This document shows positions 44,905 through 56,234 of a stretch of 64,000 nt of DNA, piece after piece (positions within the stretch are counted from its first letter, which is position 1; every line of letters begins with the position of its first letter). Both the position numbers and the translations under genes were made by a program. Under the pieces are notes generated by a model. The model did no database searches. It saw only the letters and a list, made by a program, of their open reading frames with translations, and had not been told where the DNA came from. Source of the DNA: Schistocerca nitens (taxonomy: Eukaryota; Arthropoda; Insecta; Orthoptera; Acrididae); assembly GCF_023898315.1 (NCBI RefSeq), contig NC_064614.1, positions 704,492,720 through 704,556,719 on the forward strand, read 5' to 3'.

Positions 44905-47900
44905 TGGGTAGTTCCACGAGTAATGGAATGACACTCAGTGTTTTTTTTTTTTTTTTTTTTTTTTTTGCATAGAATCATGATAAAAGATGAAAAATATAAT
45001 ATTGTATTTTCTACATAAGCAAAGGAACACAATTTATTTAATTTAATAGTTCAAGTCCCATCCATATAATGAGACTTAAGTAAAAAAAAAATACTTTCTG
45101 GTAATGGAACAACATCATCGAGATATGCATATGGTTCTCATTTATAATGCACCAATAATTCAGCTCATCCATTTCATACAAAAATTCACAAAAATTATAT
45201 TGTGTACAGGAATAAATGAGAAACAAAATGGTGTAGAAGATAAATGCATTAAACTAATATTTTACTAACAAAGTAAAAAAAATCACTGGTAACAAAATGA
45301 CACTTAATAGTAATGGAATGACACTTTCACTTGAAAATTACCAGTTTTATTCTGCACTGCTGATCGGGTACTTATTCCTCTGATCTATAGTAGGCGCAGC
45401 TAGTTTCTCTACAGTTTGATCTTTTTTTACCCAACATTTATCTTCCTTTGAGGTAAATGTAAATATCTTTCCATTGGCATCATTCTTTCTAAGAAATGAA
45501 ATTTCATAACCATTTCCAACATAAATCACCTGTCTCACAAAAAATCTTGATCTGTTTCTTCGCATAGGAAACCAGAGCAAAATCCCCTTGATGCAAGGCC
45601 ATATGATTGATCAGGTCCTGTAAATTTTCTTTGGCTGAAGATCACTTTTTGAAATTGTGCTCAAATCTCTTGGGAGATAGAAAGTAATGCTGGTATTTAA
45701 TAATATATGGAGTGATAGGTGTAACAGCATGGATGGGTTTGGTCTGCTCTATTGGAACTATTCCCATCCACATTTGATCTAATTCCTCCTTATTCTCTTC
45801 AATTTGCAAGACAGAGATTAAAAAAAAAGTTAATGCCATGACATCTTTTACATGCAATTTTTGCTAAGTCCTCAGCACCAGTCTCAGCTTTGCAGATATT
45901 CCAGACTGCACACTTTACAGTTCCACCAATCCCACCCACAACACCTTTGCCATGTGATGTGGCAAAGAAGTCCCATGAAATATTTATTCCATGCATTCTC
46001 TGAAATATGTCAAGCTGGCAAACAGGAAATGCTGCTTGAGTTGACTGGCTGCACCATGACTCATGAATGTGACAGATTCTGCCTCTGGGTTCGTGGTTAT
46101 AATGTGATCTACAATCTGATTTAGGAAAGCAGGCACTGAATATTCATTATGATCAGGTTAATCACTAAAAACAGCACAAGAATATCCATCCTTTTGTGAT
46201 TCCCAAACATATGTTATGCAAGAGATAGTTTTGACCAATGAGCGCTGTGGACTCCATTCTGCAGTTGGACAGTATAATCTTCTGCAAAATCTACTTGCAC
46301 CAAGATGTTCTTCTTATTTTCAGAATTATTTTTGTTTTCAAAAAAATTTGATTGTCGTCTTGTAATGTATGTTGTAAGAACTGGAGAAGTGTGTTTGAAA
46401 GAGCATCAAGACTCTGACCAACAGTACCATGAATATCTTTTAGGGTGATTTGCTGGTTCACTGTTTGCCATTGGGTCCATTTGATTGGCTTCTTCATTAA
46501 GTTCTCATCCAAAGAATACTTATCGTACAAAGATTCATTTGCACACTTTTCACGTTTTGACATCATGCAAACTTCTTTCTCTCGATTGCAGACTGTTGTG
46601 CTGATCAAGTCAGAAAATGTGGTTTTCACTTGAGGAACAACCTTGTTTATAACTTTCAAAAGTAGCTTTACATTCTTGTGGTAGCGACAGACACACATGT
46701 TGTGCGGTGTATCCTGTAAGCTGCACACAAACTTTAGTCTCAATGTGCAGAACTTGGACAATTTTATTGGCATGTCAGGGAATTCCTCTTGATATATAGC
46801 ACATGCTTCTTTCAAGGTCATGATCATGTACCTCTTCTGGACTGTGGTTTTCCTACCTTCCTTATCCTTCATTATCACATAATCTTTCATCCCAGGAGTT
46901 TGCCGTGAAATGTCATCTCAAACATAAAAAGCTAATTTTTCACCTGTTGTTTGTTTACTAAAACTCCATGAGCAGCAGCTAATTCCAAGACAACTTTCTT
47001 GCCCTTTCTTGGACTTGTAGGTAAACAAGTTTCCACATGTTTAATGTTTTCCTTAATGTAGCTGGAGATTTATATGGACTATTGGTGTAGATGACACAAG
47101 CATCACTGTGATTGCCTTCACTGCTGCCTCTAACTTTGTTTCTGAATTTTCTTTGATTAAGTTTTTCTTTTTCTCTTTGCTTCTTAAGTTGAGAAGCAGT
47201 TAAACTTTGCCATTTTAGCCTTTTGATTTCCCCTGTTCTTTTTCTTAATCTCATCAATTAACCCTTTCTTCTTGAGTCATTTCCAGTATTCTCTCATTTT
47301 CTCTCATGATGTGAGAGGCATGATAACAATTGTAAAAATGAAATAGCTTATTTGAGAATTATTGTGGAAACAGTGTATTTGTTAGAAATAAGCCAATATC
47401 TGTTTTAAATAAAAAATTATTCAATATAGTGATCTTCTAACAACACAATACATAAAAATGTCTGTTATTTAGGCATCATACATAGTGAACTCCGAAGATA
47501 CCAACATTCTGCTGCAATACATAGGAAGTCAGTAACTTCTTTTTCTATAGGCAATATTGAGGTTTTTTTATAATTTGGTGTTGCCATTGCTTCCAAGAAA
47601 AAGCATAGGTTATGGAAGAAGAAATACTGTTTATCAGTATAATTAATTCCATTCTACATGTAGTATGCAGCCATTTATTCATTCATTGTAATCTTTATTA
47701 AAGAAGCTTATTAACTCACCTGTCAGCAGTTACTCTTCAGACTCACTGAACACAAGTTTCTTCTCTCTGAATAGTACATTCTTGATTTGTGGGACTTCCC
47801 CACTTTCCCTCTAATTTTTACTAACAATTTAGCCAACATACAAAATTACAGTATAGCCAACATATAAATGTGTTTGACCTATAAAATCTTAAGGAGTGTC

Positions 47901-48005
47901 AGTCAAATTCAGTTATAAAATTATTGTCATTACATTACTCCATTTACATCATTCTGTTACTGCATGTGTGTCATTTGTTCAGTTCCATTACTTCTTAATG
48001 TGAAA
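44905..48005 (-). mobile_element. DNA transposon E2, related to E1
   Basis: Subterminal words AGTAATGGAATGACAC occur at about 44920 and 45310, and AGTTCCATTACT (inverse) at about 47984, with ATTACTCCATTTAC near 47936. They suggest repeated inverted motifs at both ends. The centre codes a transposase-like protein on the minus strand. Exact ends are not fixed. A poly-T run (44939-44966) lies near the left end. Confidence 0.6.
45347..47257 (-). pseudogene. E2 transposase-like protein
   Basis: The N-terminal piece (46979-47257) is basic (LKKQREKEKLNQRKFRNKVR) and followed by SPYKSPATLRKTL. The 199-codon frame 46291-46890 gives MKDYVIMKDKEGRKTTVQKR, TPHNMCVCRYHKNVKLLL and a Cys-rich CMMSKREKCANESL. 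Next come VQVDFAEDYTVQLQ and NGVHSAHWSKLSL, then the 65-codon frame at 45799-45996 with SWDFFATSHGKGVVGGIGGT. The C-terminal frame 45347-45580 has SRFFVRQVIYVGNGYEISFL. In the GKGxxDGxGG motif the Asp is replaced by Gly, which may matter for activity. Confidence 0.72.
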
Positions 48006-48099
48006 ATGAAACTTCAGATTTAAAAAAAAATTGTGTTTCAGCTAACAGAACTGATAATCAGATTCGTAATAAGAATATTTTTAATTTTTAAGGTTTGTG

Positions 48100-48255
48100 T
48101 CCATGTTCTCACGGGATAGCCCTTCTATCTCCTAGATAATTTGTCACACAGACCCCAAGTGGAGAAAATCTTTGACCTAGCCAGGGATTGAATCTGGGCC
48201 ACTTGTATGGCATTCAGTCACTCTAGCAACCTGGCTACGGAGGTGGACAATTAGT
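48100..48255 (-). repeat. tRNA-derived SINE, second family
   Basis: On the minus strand: CCGTAGCCAGGTTGCTAGAG (A-box region), then AGATTCAATCCCTGG (B box), then AGATTTTCTCCACTTGGGGT, the usual body of this family. The ends are approximate. Confidence 0.75.
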
Positions 48256-48314
48256 TGAAGACCATCGAGGATGATTCGGCACCCAAAACACTGGAATGTC
48301 ATGAGTTATATCAC

Positions 48315-49580
48315 TTTTTTTCTTATCAACATATTTCTACATCTACATCTATACTCTGCAAACCACAGTGAGGAGCATGGCAGAGGGTATGTCCCACTGT
48401 ACCAGCAGTTCTTCCCGTTCCATTCATGTAAGTAGTCCAGGAAGAATGATTGTTTGAATGCCTCTGTGCATGCAGTAATTATTCTAATCTTATTTTCATG
48501 CTCTCTATGTGAATAATACATAGGGGGTATATTCCTAGAGTAATCATTTAAAGCTAGTTCTCAAAATTTTGTTAATAGACTTTCTCAGGATAGTTTACGT
48601 CTATCTTCAATAGTTTGTCAGTTCAGTTTTTTCAGCAACTGTGTGACACTCTTCCTTGAATTAAGCAAACCTGTGACCATTTGTGCTCTTCTTCTCTGTA
48701 TACATTCATTATCGCCTGTTAGGCCTGTCTGGTATGGATCCCACAAACTTGAGCAATGTTCTAGAACTGGTTGCATGAGTGATTTATAAGTAAGCTCCTT
48801 TGAAGATTGATTGCACTTCCCCAGCATTCCACCAATAAATCAAAGTCTGCCATCTGCTTTACCTACAACTTTTCATTTCAGTATCCCTGCAAAGTGTTAC
48901 ACACAGGTATTTGTATGAGTTGACTGATTCAGCAGTGACTCATTGATGTCACAGTCATAGGATGTAATGTTTTTTTTTTTTTCATTTTGTAAGTGCAAAA
49001 TTGTACTTTTCTGAACATTTAAAGCAAGTTGCCAACCTCTGCACTGCTTTGAAATGTTATCAGGATCTTACTGAATATTCATGCAGCTTATTTCAGATAT
49101 TACTTCATGATAGATAACTGCATCATCTACAAAAAGCCAGATTTTTCTATAAATATTGTGTGCAATGTCTTTGATATACAACATGAAGAGCAAGGTTCTG
49201 AAAGCACTTCCCTGTGGCACACCCAAAGTTACTTCTGTATTTGACAATGGCTTTCTATCCAAGATAATACATTGCACCTTCCCTATCAAAAAGTTCTCAA
49301 TCCAGTCACAAATTTCGCTTGATACCCCATATGATCGTACTTTTGACAATAAGCATAGGTGTGGTACAGAGTAAAACCCTTTTCGGAAATCAAGAAATAC
49401 AGAATCTGCCTGATGTGTCTTGATCCAAAGCTCTCAGTGTGTCATGTAAGAAAAGTGCGAGTTGGGTTTCACATGATTGATGTTTTCAAAACCCATGCTG
49501 GTTGGCATTGAGGAGGTCATTCTGTTCAAGATACCTCATAATGTTTGAGATCAGAATATGTTCTAAGATTCTAAAATAAA
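48315..49580 (-). mobile_element. LINE-C, copy 2, 5' truncated
   Basis: The minus-strand reading is from RILEHILISNIMRYLEQNDL to the end near ITACTEAFKQSFFLDYLHEW, NGKNCWYSGTYPLPCSSLWF and a (ACATCT)n tail at about 48338-48356. It corresponds to copy 1 from residue region RILEHI onward. Confidence 0.85.
48618..49349 (-). pseudogene. LINE-C reverse transcriptase, copy 2
   Basis: The 93-codon frame at 49068-49349 has SSEICDWIENFLIGKVQCII, EVTLGVPQGSAFRTLLFMLY and LFVDDAVIYHEVISEISCMN. The catalytic box is VDD in place of ADD, with both aspartates kept. The 69-codon frame at 48618-48827 gives SLMQPVLEHCSSLWDPYQTG, the thumb segment. Frameshifts separate them. Confidence 0.85.
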
Positions 49581-50877
49581 TTGATATTAAGGCAAATGTG
49601 TTTATTAGTAGAATATCTGCAAATATTGATGACTTTTAAACAACTAATACAGTGTTTTTCCTGCTGTTTTATGAACTTTGTCTAGTAGAAACTTTCAGAA
49701 CTCCCCTAAGGTGCTCAGATTAAATGTCATAACAAATATATGATCCCATGACACCAGAATATATCTAGTCAAGTAGCACATAACTCAGTCTTATGCAAAT
49801 AATCTAGAAGAGGAATCGATGACCTTCTGTAAAACAGTTACACACTCAACTGAAGATACTGTTGGTTTTCTGAAAAATAAGTTAGAAAGGCTAGTGTATA
49901 GCATGTCCACTATTGCTCCATTATCTATTAAAGGTAAAACTGTTCTTCTAATTTTGCTCTGTCGACTGCAAACTATTTCAGAGAATATATTTACAGAGTT
50001 TCATTGTGATCTGCAATTCAAGGCAGCTTCAACAAAAATAAGCAAAAAGTGTCCTATTTCTTAGTGTTGAGAAAAAAGGGAATTTCCTTCAGTTCCAAGA
50101 CTTACTATCTGAGCAGGACGAAAATGCCTCAAGTGTAATAATCATTTATTTATCTTTCTGATGCTCTCCATGATAATATGATTACGCATGTCCTTAACTT
50201 ACATAATGTTTTAGAACTATTTCTGATAATTTACACTTTGAAACAAGATTGTGTGCTTGCACCAAGGAGGCTAGGTTATAGGGAGATGCTTTTATGCTAA
50301 AAAAGTGAAGCTTGCCTCTGCCATGGTGGTGAGTCTTAGTGAGTGTTTGTATTATATTGCTGCTCTCTGATTTCACTTAAAACAGGAATAAAATGTTCAG
50401 CATGTATGCCATAATGTAGACCATGCTGGATGAGTGAGAACTAGCAATAAAAAAATAAGTTTTCACCTGTTTGATGATGGGTAATAATCCACGAAAGTAA
50501 ACTGTTTCAAAGTACATACTCATAATTGACTGTCAGTTCAATACATTAATACTGAGAATGTAGGTTCAACATAGAACTTTAACAGAGAAACAGATTTCTA
50601 AGACTTACCAAGAGGGCAGAAAGGCTTCAACTGATGTCTGTGCTCAGGATAGTCAATGCCATCTCACCTTTGGCTTCCACCGACCCTGTTTCTTCCATAC
50701 TTACTAGTGATGCTACGCGAATACAGCCAGTTAACAAACAGTATAGTGCAGTCATCCCAGGTTACATGATCTACATCTCAGACTTTGCAGAAATGGAAGA
50801 TGCAGTTTCGTACTACTTTTAATATCTATGAAGTAGCCGTGATGTGGAGAGGAGATTGTGTGTAGCTCATATATCAC
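49581..50877. other. unclassified interval
   Basis: An 81-codon frame at 49819-50064 has no recognisable motif. No repeat or RNA gene seen. Confidence 0.5.
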
Positions 50878-50945
50878 AGTGTGGCTTCAGATGCCAGAGA
50901 CTGCAAGTCATGGTGTGCGAGTTGTGTTTGTGTGTGAAAGCTACA
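50878..50945 (+). repeat. PLE family A short fragment
   Basis: CACAGTGTGGCTTCAGATGC followed by CAGAGACTGCA and GAGTTGTGTTTGTGTG, the entry into the (TG)n tract of the PLE-A 3' end. Confidence 0.6.
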
Positions 50946-51423
50946 CCATTTACTGCTACAATAACGGGAAAAAGGACAAAAAAATTGATTTTTATACAGC
51001 AAAAATGAGATAAGTTTTGAAGATCATTTGAGAAGGCCATGTCTCCAATATATACATTTTAGGAAGAGCACAGACCAATAGCATGCAACTTCAAACATCT
51101 AGAAAAGTTTGAAATATTAGTGACACCAGTTTTCCTCCAGTTATTTGTAGCAAACTGTGCTGTGGTTCAACAGCTTGTAAAATTCGTTAGACTGGGGTGT
51201 TGGAAGCTTATGCAGAAACACTACTCACTCCTTTTTTGGTGCTCCGGATTTTACTTTCAATGGGTTATACAAAAACCTATGAAGGAAGCAGTGCACTGCA
51301 GCTGACAAGCTGAAAAATATTTGATGCAAGATTCAAAGTATCCAAAGATAACTAAAGATGTACAGCAGAGGCAGAAAGACACTGATGGGCCAAAGTTAGA
51401 ATGTCCTAAAGGTAATCAAATGC
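50946..51423. other. unclassified interval
   Basis: No persuasive reading frame or repeat. Confidence 0.5.
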
Positions 51424-51645
51424 AAGTTTCAGCTGGCTGAGACTGCAGTTGTGTGTGAGTTGCATTTGCATGAGAATGTGTGTGTGTGTGTGTGTGTGTG
51501 TTGTTGTTGTTGTTGTTATTGTTGTTGACAAAGGCCAATGGCCGAAAACTTTAATTATGAAAGTCTTTTTGTTGTGCCTGTCTGCGCCCCAGAATCTCCG
51601 CTCTATGGTGAATAGCAACTTTTCTTCTCTTAATATTGTTACTAA
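51424..51645 (+). mobile_element. PLE family A, 3' end fragment
   Basis: AAGTTTCAGCTGGCTGAGAC, a (TG)n run at 51478-51500, a (TTG)n run, GACAAAGGCCAATGGCCGAA, then GTTGTGCCTGTCTGCG and CTCTATGGTGAATAGCAACT. Same order as 1-305. Confidence 0.75.
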
Positions 51646-51764
51646 CCAAATGCAATGATGCACTGCATGAAGAGGCGGCACTGTTCGTTGTAAAACACGA
51701 GTAATCTCAAGAAACTACAGTCGAAAGAAGTGCTGACTAAGAAAGAGGTAGGAAGATCAGGTTT

Positions 51765-51960
51765 TAATGTCCTGGCAAGGTCATTGGGGAGGGAGCACAA
51801 GGATGGAGTGGAAATCAGGTCTGTCCTTTGGAACCACCATGGCATTTGTCCTGAATAATTTAGGGAAACTATGGTGAAACTAAATCAGGATAGCTGGGCG
51901 GGGATTGGAACTGCCATCTTCCTGAATGCGAATTGAGTCGTCCTGTTTATACCTCCATCC
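51765..51960 (-). repeat. tRNA-derived SINE, third family
   Basis: The plus-strand order GGATGGAGTGGAAATCAGGT, TTTAGGGAAACTATGGTGAA, CTAAATCAGGATAGCTGGGC and GGGATTGGAACTGCC matches a recalled orthopteran SINE whose B box is on the minus strand. The tRNA A box is decayed. Confidence 0.7.
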
Positions 51961-52029
51961 AGCTGTGAACCTTCTCCACTCTCACTGACTCACCTCTCTG
52001 TTTACCTTCCAGGGAGCGGTGACATCGAC

Positions 52030-52990
52030 GTGACCTCACTCTCCTTCCCTAGGTCCCCTCCCTGTCCCACAAACCTCTCGACTGAGGAAAGAATAGCTGT
52101 CCTCAATCTTCAGACTGACTCCAATTTGTCATCCTAACAGTGGACAAAAACTCCACAATTCTTGGAATGAACCATAGTGGTTACTTGACGGAAGGTATCT
52201 GCCAACTGTCTGCAAGACCTGCCATAGTGTTCCCAACCCAGAATTTCAATGTAACATGCAATCTCTATTAAAATCCTTAGACCCACCCTAGAACTTCCCA
52301 CCAAACCCGTCTTGTCTTCACCTGAATGCCACAACCCCCCCCCCCCCCCCTACAAAAAAAAAAAAAAAAAATCCCCCCTTCCCTCCCTCCCATCAGTGCT
52401 GCATGACTTGCTTTCTGAAAATCTATAAACCGAACCATCCTCGATGATTACTTGCTCTTAAGGAGTATCACGGGACCAACCAACCAAGTGCCTGGAGCCT
52501 AGCTTTTTATATCAAAAATACAAACCAAATTCTTCGCCATCTCTTTACCAGTTTCACCTATTACCTCCTGGATCTATTTGTCACTGTTGATGGTACCTCT
52601 CTACTCCATAGCTATGGCTTGACTGCTGATGGACACCACCTCTCCCAATGTCTTACCAATTCCAGATCACAGTTGCATTTGAAGGTATGTCCATAGGCAT
52701 AGCCACGTGCACCCACATGGTGCCCTCCTCTGTCTACTTTTTTATGGGTCTTCTGGTTGAAAACTTCTTAGACAACTCTCTTGTGTGGTTCAGGCTCATT
52801 GATATCTTTGTAATCCAGACTCAAGGCCAAGAAACACTATCCTCATTCCTCCACAGAATCAACACCTCTCTCATCCGATTCACCTGGTCACCGTGCTACC
52901 AATTCTCTGACACTTGCCTCCATATATCTGATGACTACATAGGTAGAAACTTTTATCCATATCATCTGCACTAAAGTGAGGAAGACCTAT
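52030..52990 (+). pseudogene. PLE family A reverse transcriptase, decayed
   Basis: Fragments include STEERIAVLNLQTD near 52080 and VDKNSTI near 52143, the start of the Penelope RT, then VAFEGMSIGIATCTH near 52675 and SLVWFRLIDIFVIQTQGQET near 52782. In the last one the RT box RxIDDI has lost one Asp by a 3-base deletion. It continues to STSLIRFTWSP and CLHISDDYIG. A C run and A run (52328-52371) lie within. A likely 3' partner is the PLE-A tail elsewhere in the window. Confidence 0.65.
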
Positions 52991-53952
52991 GTGCAAGACT
53001 ATCAATGTACCTACTCAGTACATTCTGCTCTAGTCTCTACACAGATATTGACATGCATGTGACAGCGTGCACTAACAATATGTTCCAAAAGTGCTGCACA
53101 TAAAGACGGGATTTTTCTGGAGCTTTACCTTGGGTTCTATTGGTGATAGAGAGGTAGGAACAAGTGTTTTGCGTAGCCCTTGGGCTAGGGACCATTTGTA
53201 TACGCAACAGAAAGATTGTCTTGCTGTAACTATCCTACAGTACAGGATCAAAGTTTGAATATTACATACTTCCACCAGCTTTGGCACATGGAGCAAACTG
53301 GTTGGTTCTTTTTGAGCCCACAGGTGGTTTCTGAGAAAATCCATAAAAGGCATTTTTCTCTACTGTTTCACGATCAGCAGTGGATATCTAAAGAACTGAG
53401 TGCAGCAAATTGCTCAAATTTTAATGGTATGTTCTCTAGGCATTTTTCTAGAAGTGCCTTCTCTCGTTTTCAAAGATCTTTATCTGTTTTTGAGAAACAT
53501 TCCAAAAACACGGTTTTTGAGTACCAAAACTAGGCCGCAGATTCCAAAAGGACTATGTACAGCAAAAAGCTGAAATTTTTACTATATATTCCTAAGATTC
53601 TGTTCTTGAACAACCTTGAAAATTTTCTTGCTATCTTTATCTGATTCTGAGATACAGAGGTTCTATGTTACCCTACTTCTACATGTAAAATACACATGCA
53701 AAATCCAGTATGAGGCAAAAACGTAGTTTATAAAGTGATGTAGCAAGGAGAAACATGCTGTGAAGTGTCTCCATTATCATTGAAACTGTTCTGGGAACCC
53801 AGTGAGGGCAAATAATTTTATTCGTGTAACATCGAGTCACGTATGAAATTAGTTTTGTGTTATTCAGTTTCACATAAGTAAACTACCAAATTTTGCTGAT
53901 CTACAAAGTTCTTGTTATATGAGTGACATGACCTGCTGTAGCAGAAAAAAAA
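52991..53952. other. unclassified interval
   Basis: A 105-codon open frame (53216-53533) has no motif I recognise and contains repeated Ser/Phe residues. No repeat structure seen. Confidence 0.45.
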
Positions 53953-54588
53953 AAGGAACCAGTGGAAAAATGCTCTATCAGAGCACTAAAAAGGTGAATA
54001 TGCTCCTGTTTAAATGACTCTGAATGAAAAGTGGGGAACCAGCTGCCTCATTCTACTCTCCTTGGGACCTTTAAAAATGTTCCCAGAAAATTTGGCTTAT
54101 GAACATATCTGTGCTGTTTTATTCTAGAGAGAAGGAGACAGTGGGAGTTTGAAAGATGTGGAAAAATAATAAATATTGGAAGGTCGTAGGCAGCAGTTGT
54201 GGTATAGAAAGAATGAAGGAGTCAATGACAGTGTGAGAGAAGCAGAGGGACACAGTGGCAGTGGAACTTAGTTGACAGTGACAGAATAGTGCTAGTAGAA
54301 GTGTGAAGGAGACTGTGGGACAGGAGACTGACAGTTGTGTAGACACAAAGGGATAATAAAAAATGAGTTGAGCTGAATGAGTGAGTGAGAATGGGCAAGT
54401 GGCAGTGGCTGGCTATGAGTGATTAGAACAGTGGACTAGTGGGTGTGAGCGAGTTATAGTTATAGGAGCTTGTGGGAGTGAGTTGAATGTTAAGAAGAGC
54501 ATGAATATGTTTCCGTACCAAAATTTTTAAAGGTGCTGAGAGAGGTAGAGTGAGGCAGCTGGTGCCCCACTTTTCAGTCAATCTTTTA

Positions 54589-56078
54589 CCGTATTTACTC
54601 GGATCTAAGCCGCACTCGAATCTAAGCCGCACCTGAAAAATGAGACTCGAAATAAAGGAAAAAAAAATTTCCCGAATCTAAGCCGCACCTGAAATTTGAG
54701 ACTCGAAATTCAAGGGGAGAGAAAAGTTTAAGGCCGCACCTCCAAATCGAAACAAAGTTGGTGCATTGTAATATGAGACACAATTTAGGTCGAATGAAAG
54801 ACGATACAGCTACAGTAGTTTGGTTCGAGTCGTAAGCTTAGCAGTTAAGCTTTACCAGGTAGCCATTGCTATGGTCAGGCGCTCCGTCCGTATTTATACG
54901 GGTACCCTTCCTTTTTCCCGTGCTTCGTCTGGTTTGAATCGATTGCTTATTTTGCTTTGATCTGACAAGTGCCGTTTTCTTTGTTATAGGTGTTTACGTC
55001 ACTCTAAGCTGAAAATGCATTACTGTACTGTGTAATGCATTGTTTGTCGCATTTTGATAGTGCGTGTTTACGGCCTGTCGCCGCTCGCGTCATGACTTGC
55101 TTTTGTGCGCGCTACCGCCGCTTTAAAAAAAAAAAAAAAAAAAAAAGAGGAATCGTCTCATTAGCGAAACAATGGCAAGAGACTGCTATTTGTTGTTACT
55201 TACACTGCTGCTTTCTTTGATAATGATCAACAAGAACCAAATGCGTATGATAGAACATGCGTATGATAGAACATGTTCTGAACGAGAGTTTTGCGAAAAT
55301 TTTCCACCGTTTGAAAATCTTTGCGGCCGCTTCTTTAGTACATCAAATTCTGCACAGAATTTAGTCATCTTACATTTAAAATCTAGTCAGTTGCCGTGCT
55401 TCATTTCTGACTGTATCACTATTAGGCATAAGAATAATACGAATATAAACATGACACGATACGTATATTCTTCCGCGTTTGCTGTTCTCTCACTCTAGTT
55501 TTGTAGTTTATTACGCAGACAGGATTTAAATGAGATAGCAGCAAACACGAAAGAATACATGGCAAAATGTTTATATTCGTATTATTCTTATGGTGAAGAG
55601 AATACTGCATGTGATTCACATTTCATCAGGTTCCTATTAGCAACCATCTCTTCTCACAGGTAGGAAAAAACTCGGAACGTAGAGTTGGCCATATTGACAA
55701 ACATCCCTAACAGTCTTGCCAGTCGGATTTTCGTAGTACATTGAAATTCTGCTACATTCGAAGATGAACAATACGGAATTTGTATTTACTTCGTTGGATA
55801 ATGTATGAAAATGCAGTGGTCGAAACTCGGGGCGGAGAAAAAAAAAAGCTCGTCTTCTACCTTTTTTTTAATTTATTTTGGCGCCAGTATTTATCTTTGT
55901 GCCCACAAAGCACGCTTGTATAGCGCTACATATATTCGACGGCAGAAGTTAGTTGTGGCGGCACCTATCAACATTTTCCAGAACTTCCGCTTGCTTTGCA
56001 CTCGATTCTAAGCCGCAGGTGGTTTTTTGGATTACAAAAACCGGAAAAAAAGTGCGGCTTAGATTCGAGTAAATACGG
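54589..56078. mobile_element. 1.49 kb TIR element inserted at TA
   Basis: Ends are CCGTATTTACTC and GAGTAAATACGG, with TA on both sides (54587-54588 and 56079-56080). The TIR continues with imperfect repeats of AATCTAAGCCGCAC near the left end (at least three) and the inverse TGCGGCTTAGATTCGAG at the right. No transposase is evident; open frames of 61-108 codons lack motifs. The CpG content is higher than that of its surroundings. Confidence 0.88.
55427..55592. repeat. internal inverted repeat of the TIR element
   Basis: CATAAGAATAATACGAATAT starting at 55427 pairs perfectly with its inverse ending near 55592 over about 26 bp, around a 114 bp loop. Confidence 0.85.
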
Positions 56079-56234
56079 TAAACAGGAGCATGTGCGCCTT
56101 TTTTCCACTGCTCCTATTACATGAGAGGCAGAGTCACCCACAAAAATAATCGTATACCACTTCCACTCAAAATCTTTTCATAGCCTTTTGAGTAAGCATA
56201 ATCACCAACCAGCTATCCATTTGAATAAATGACC

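Larger units (their letters stand above)
53953..56119. mobile_element. fold-back element with ~150 bp arms, interrupted by a TIR element
   Basis: The left arm 53953-54110 pairs with 54500-54586 joined to 56081-56119 once the insertion 54589-56078 is removed. GAATGAAAAGTGGGGAACCA on the left pairs with TGGTGCCCCACTTTTCAGTC on the right, and GGACCTTTAAAAAT pairs with ATTTTTAAAGGTGC. The 54130-54480 middle is purine-rich with many GTGAGTGAG-type words. Confidence 0.85.

Noticed and set aside
51406-51681. Thr/His-rich frame on the minus strand
   Set aside because: Produced by (CA)n and (CAA)n microsatellites in the Penelope tail.
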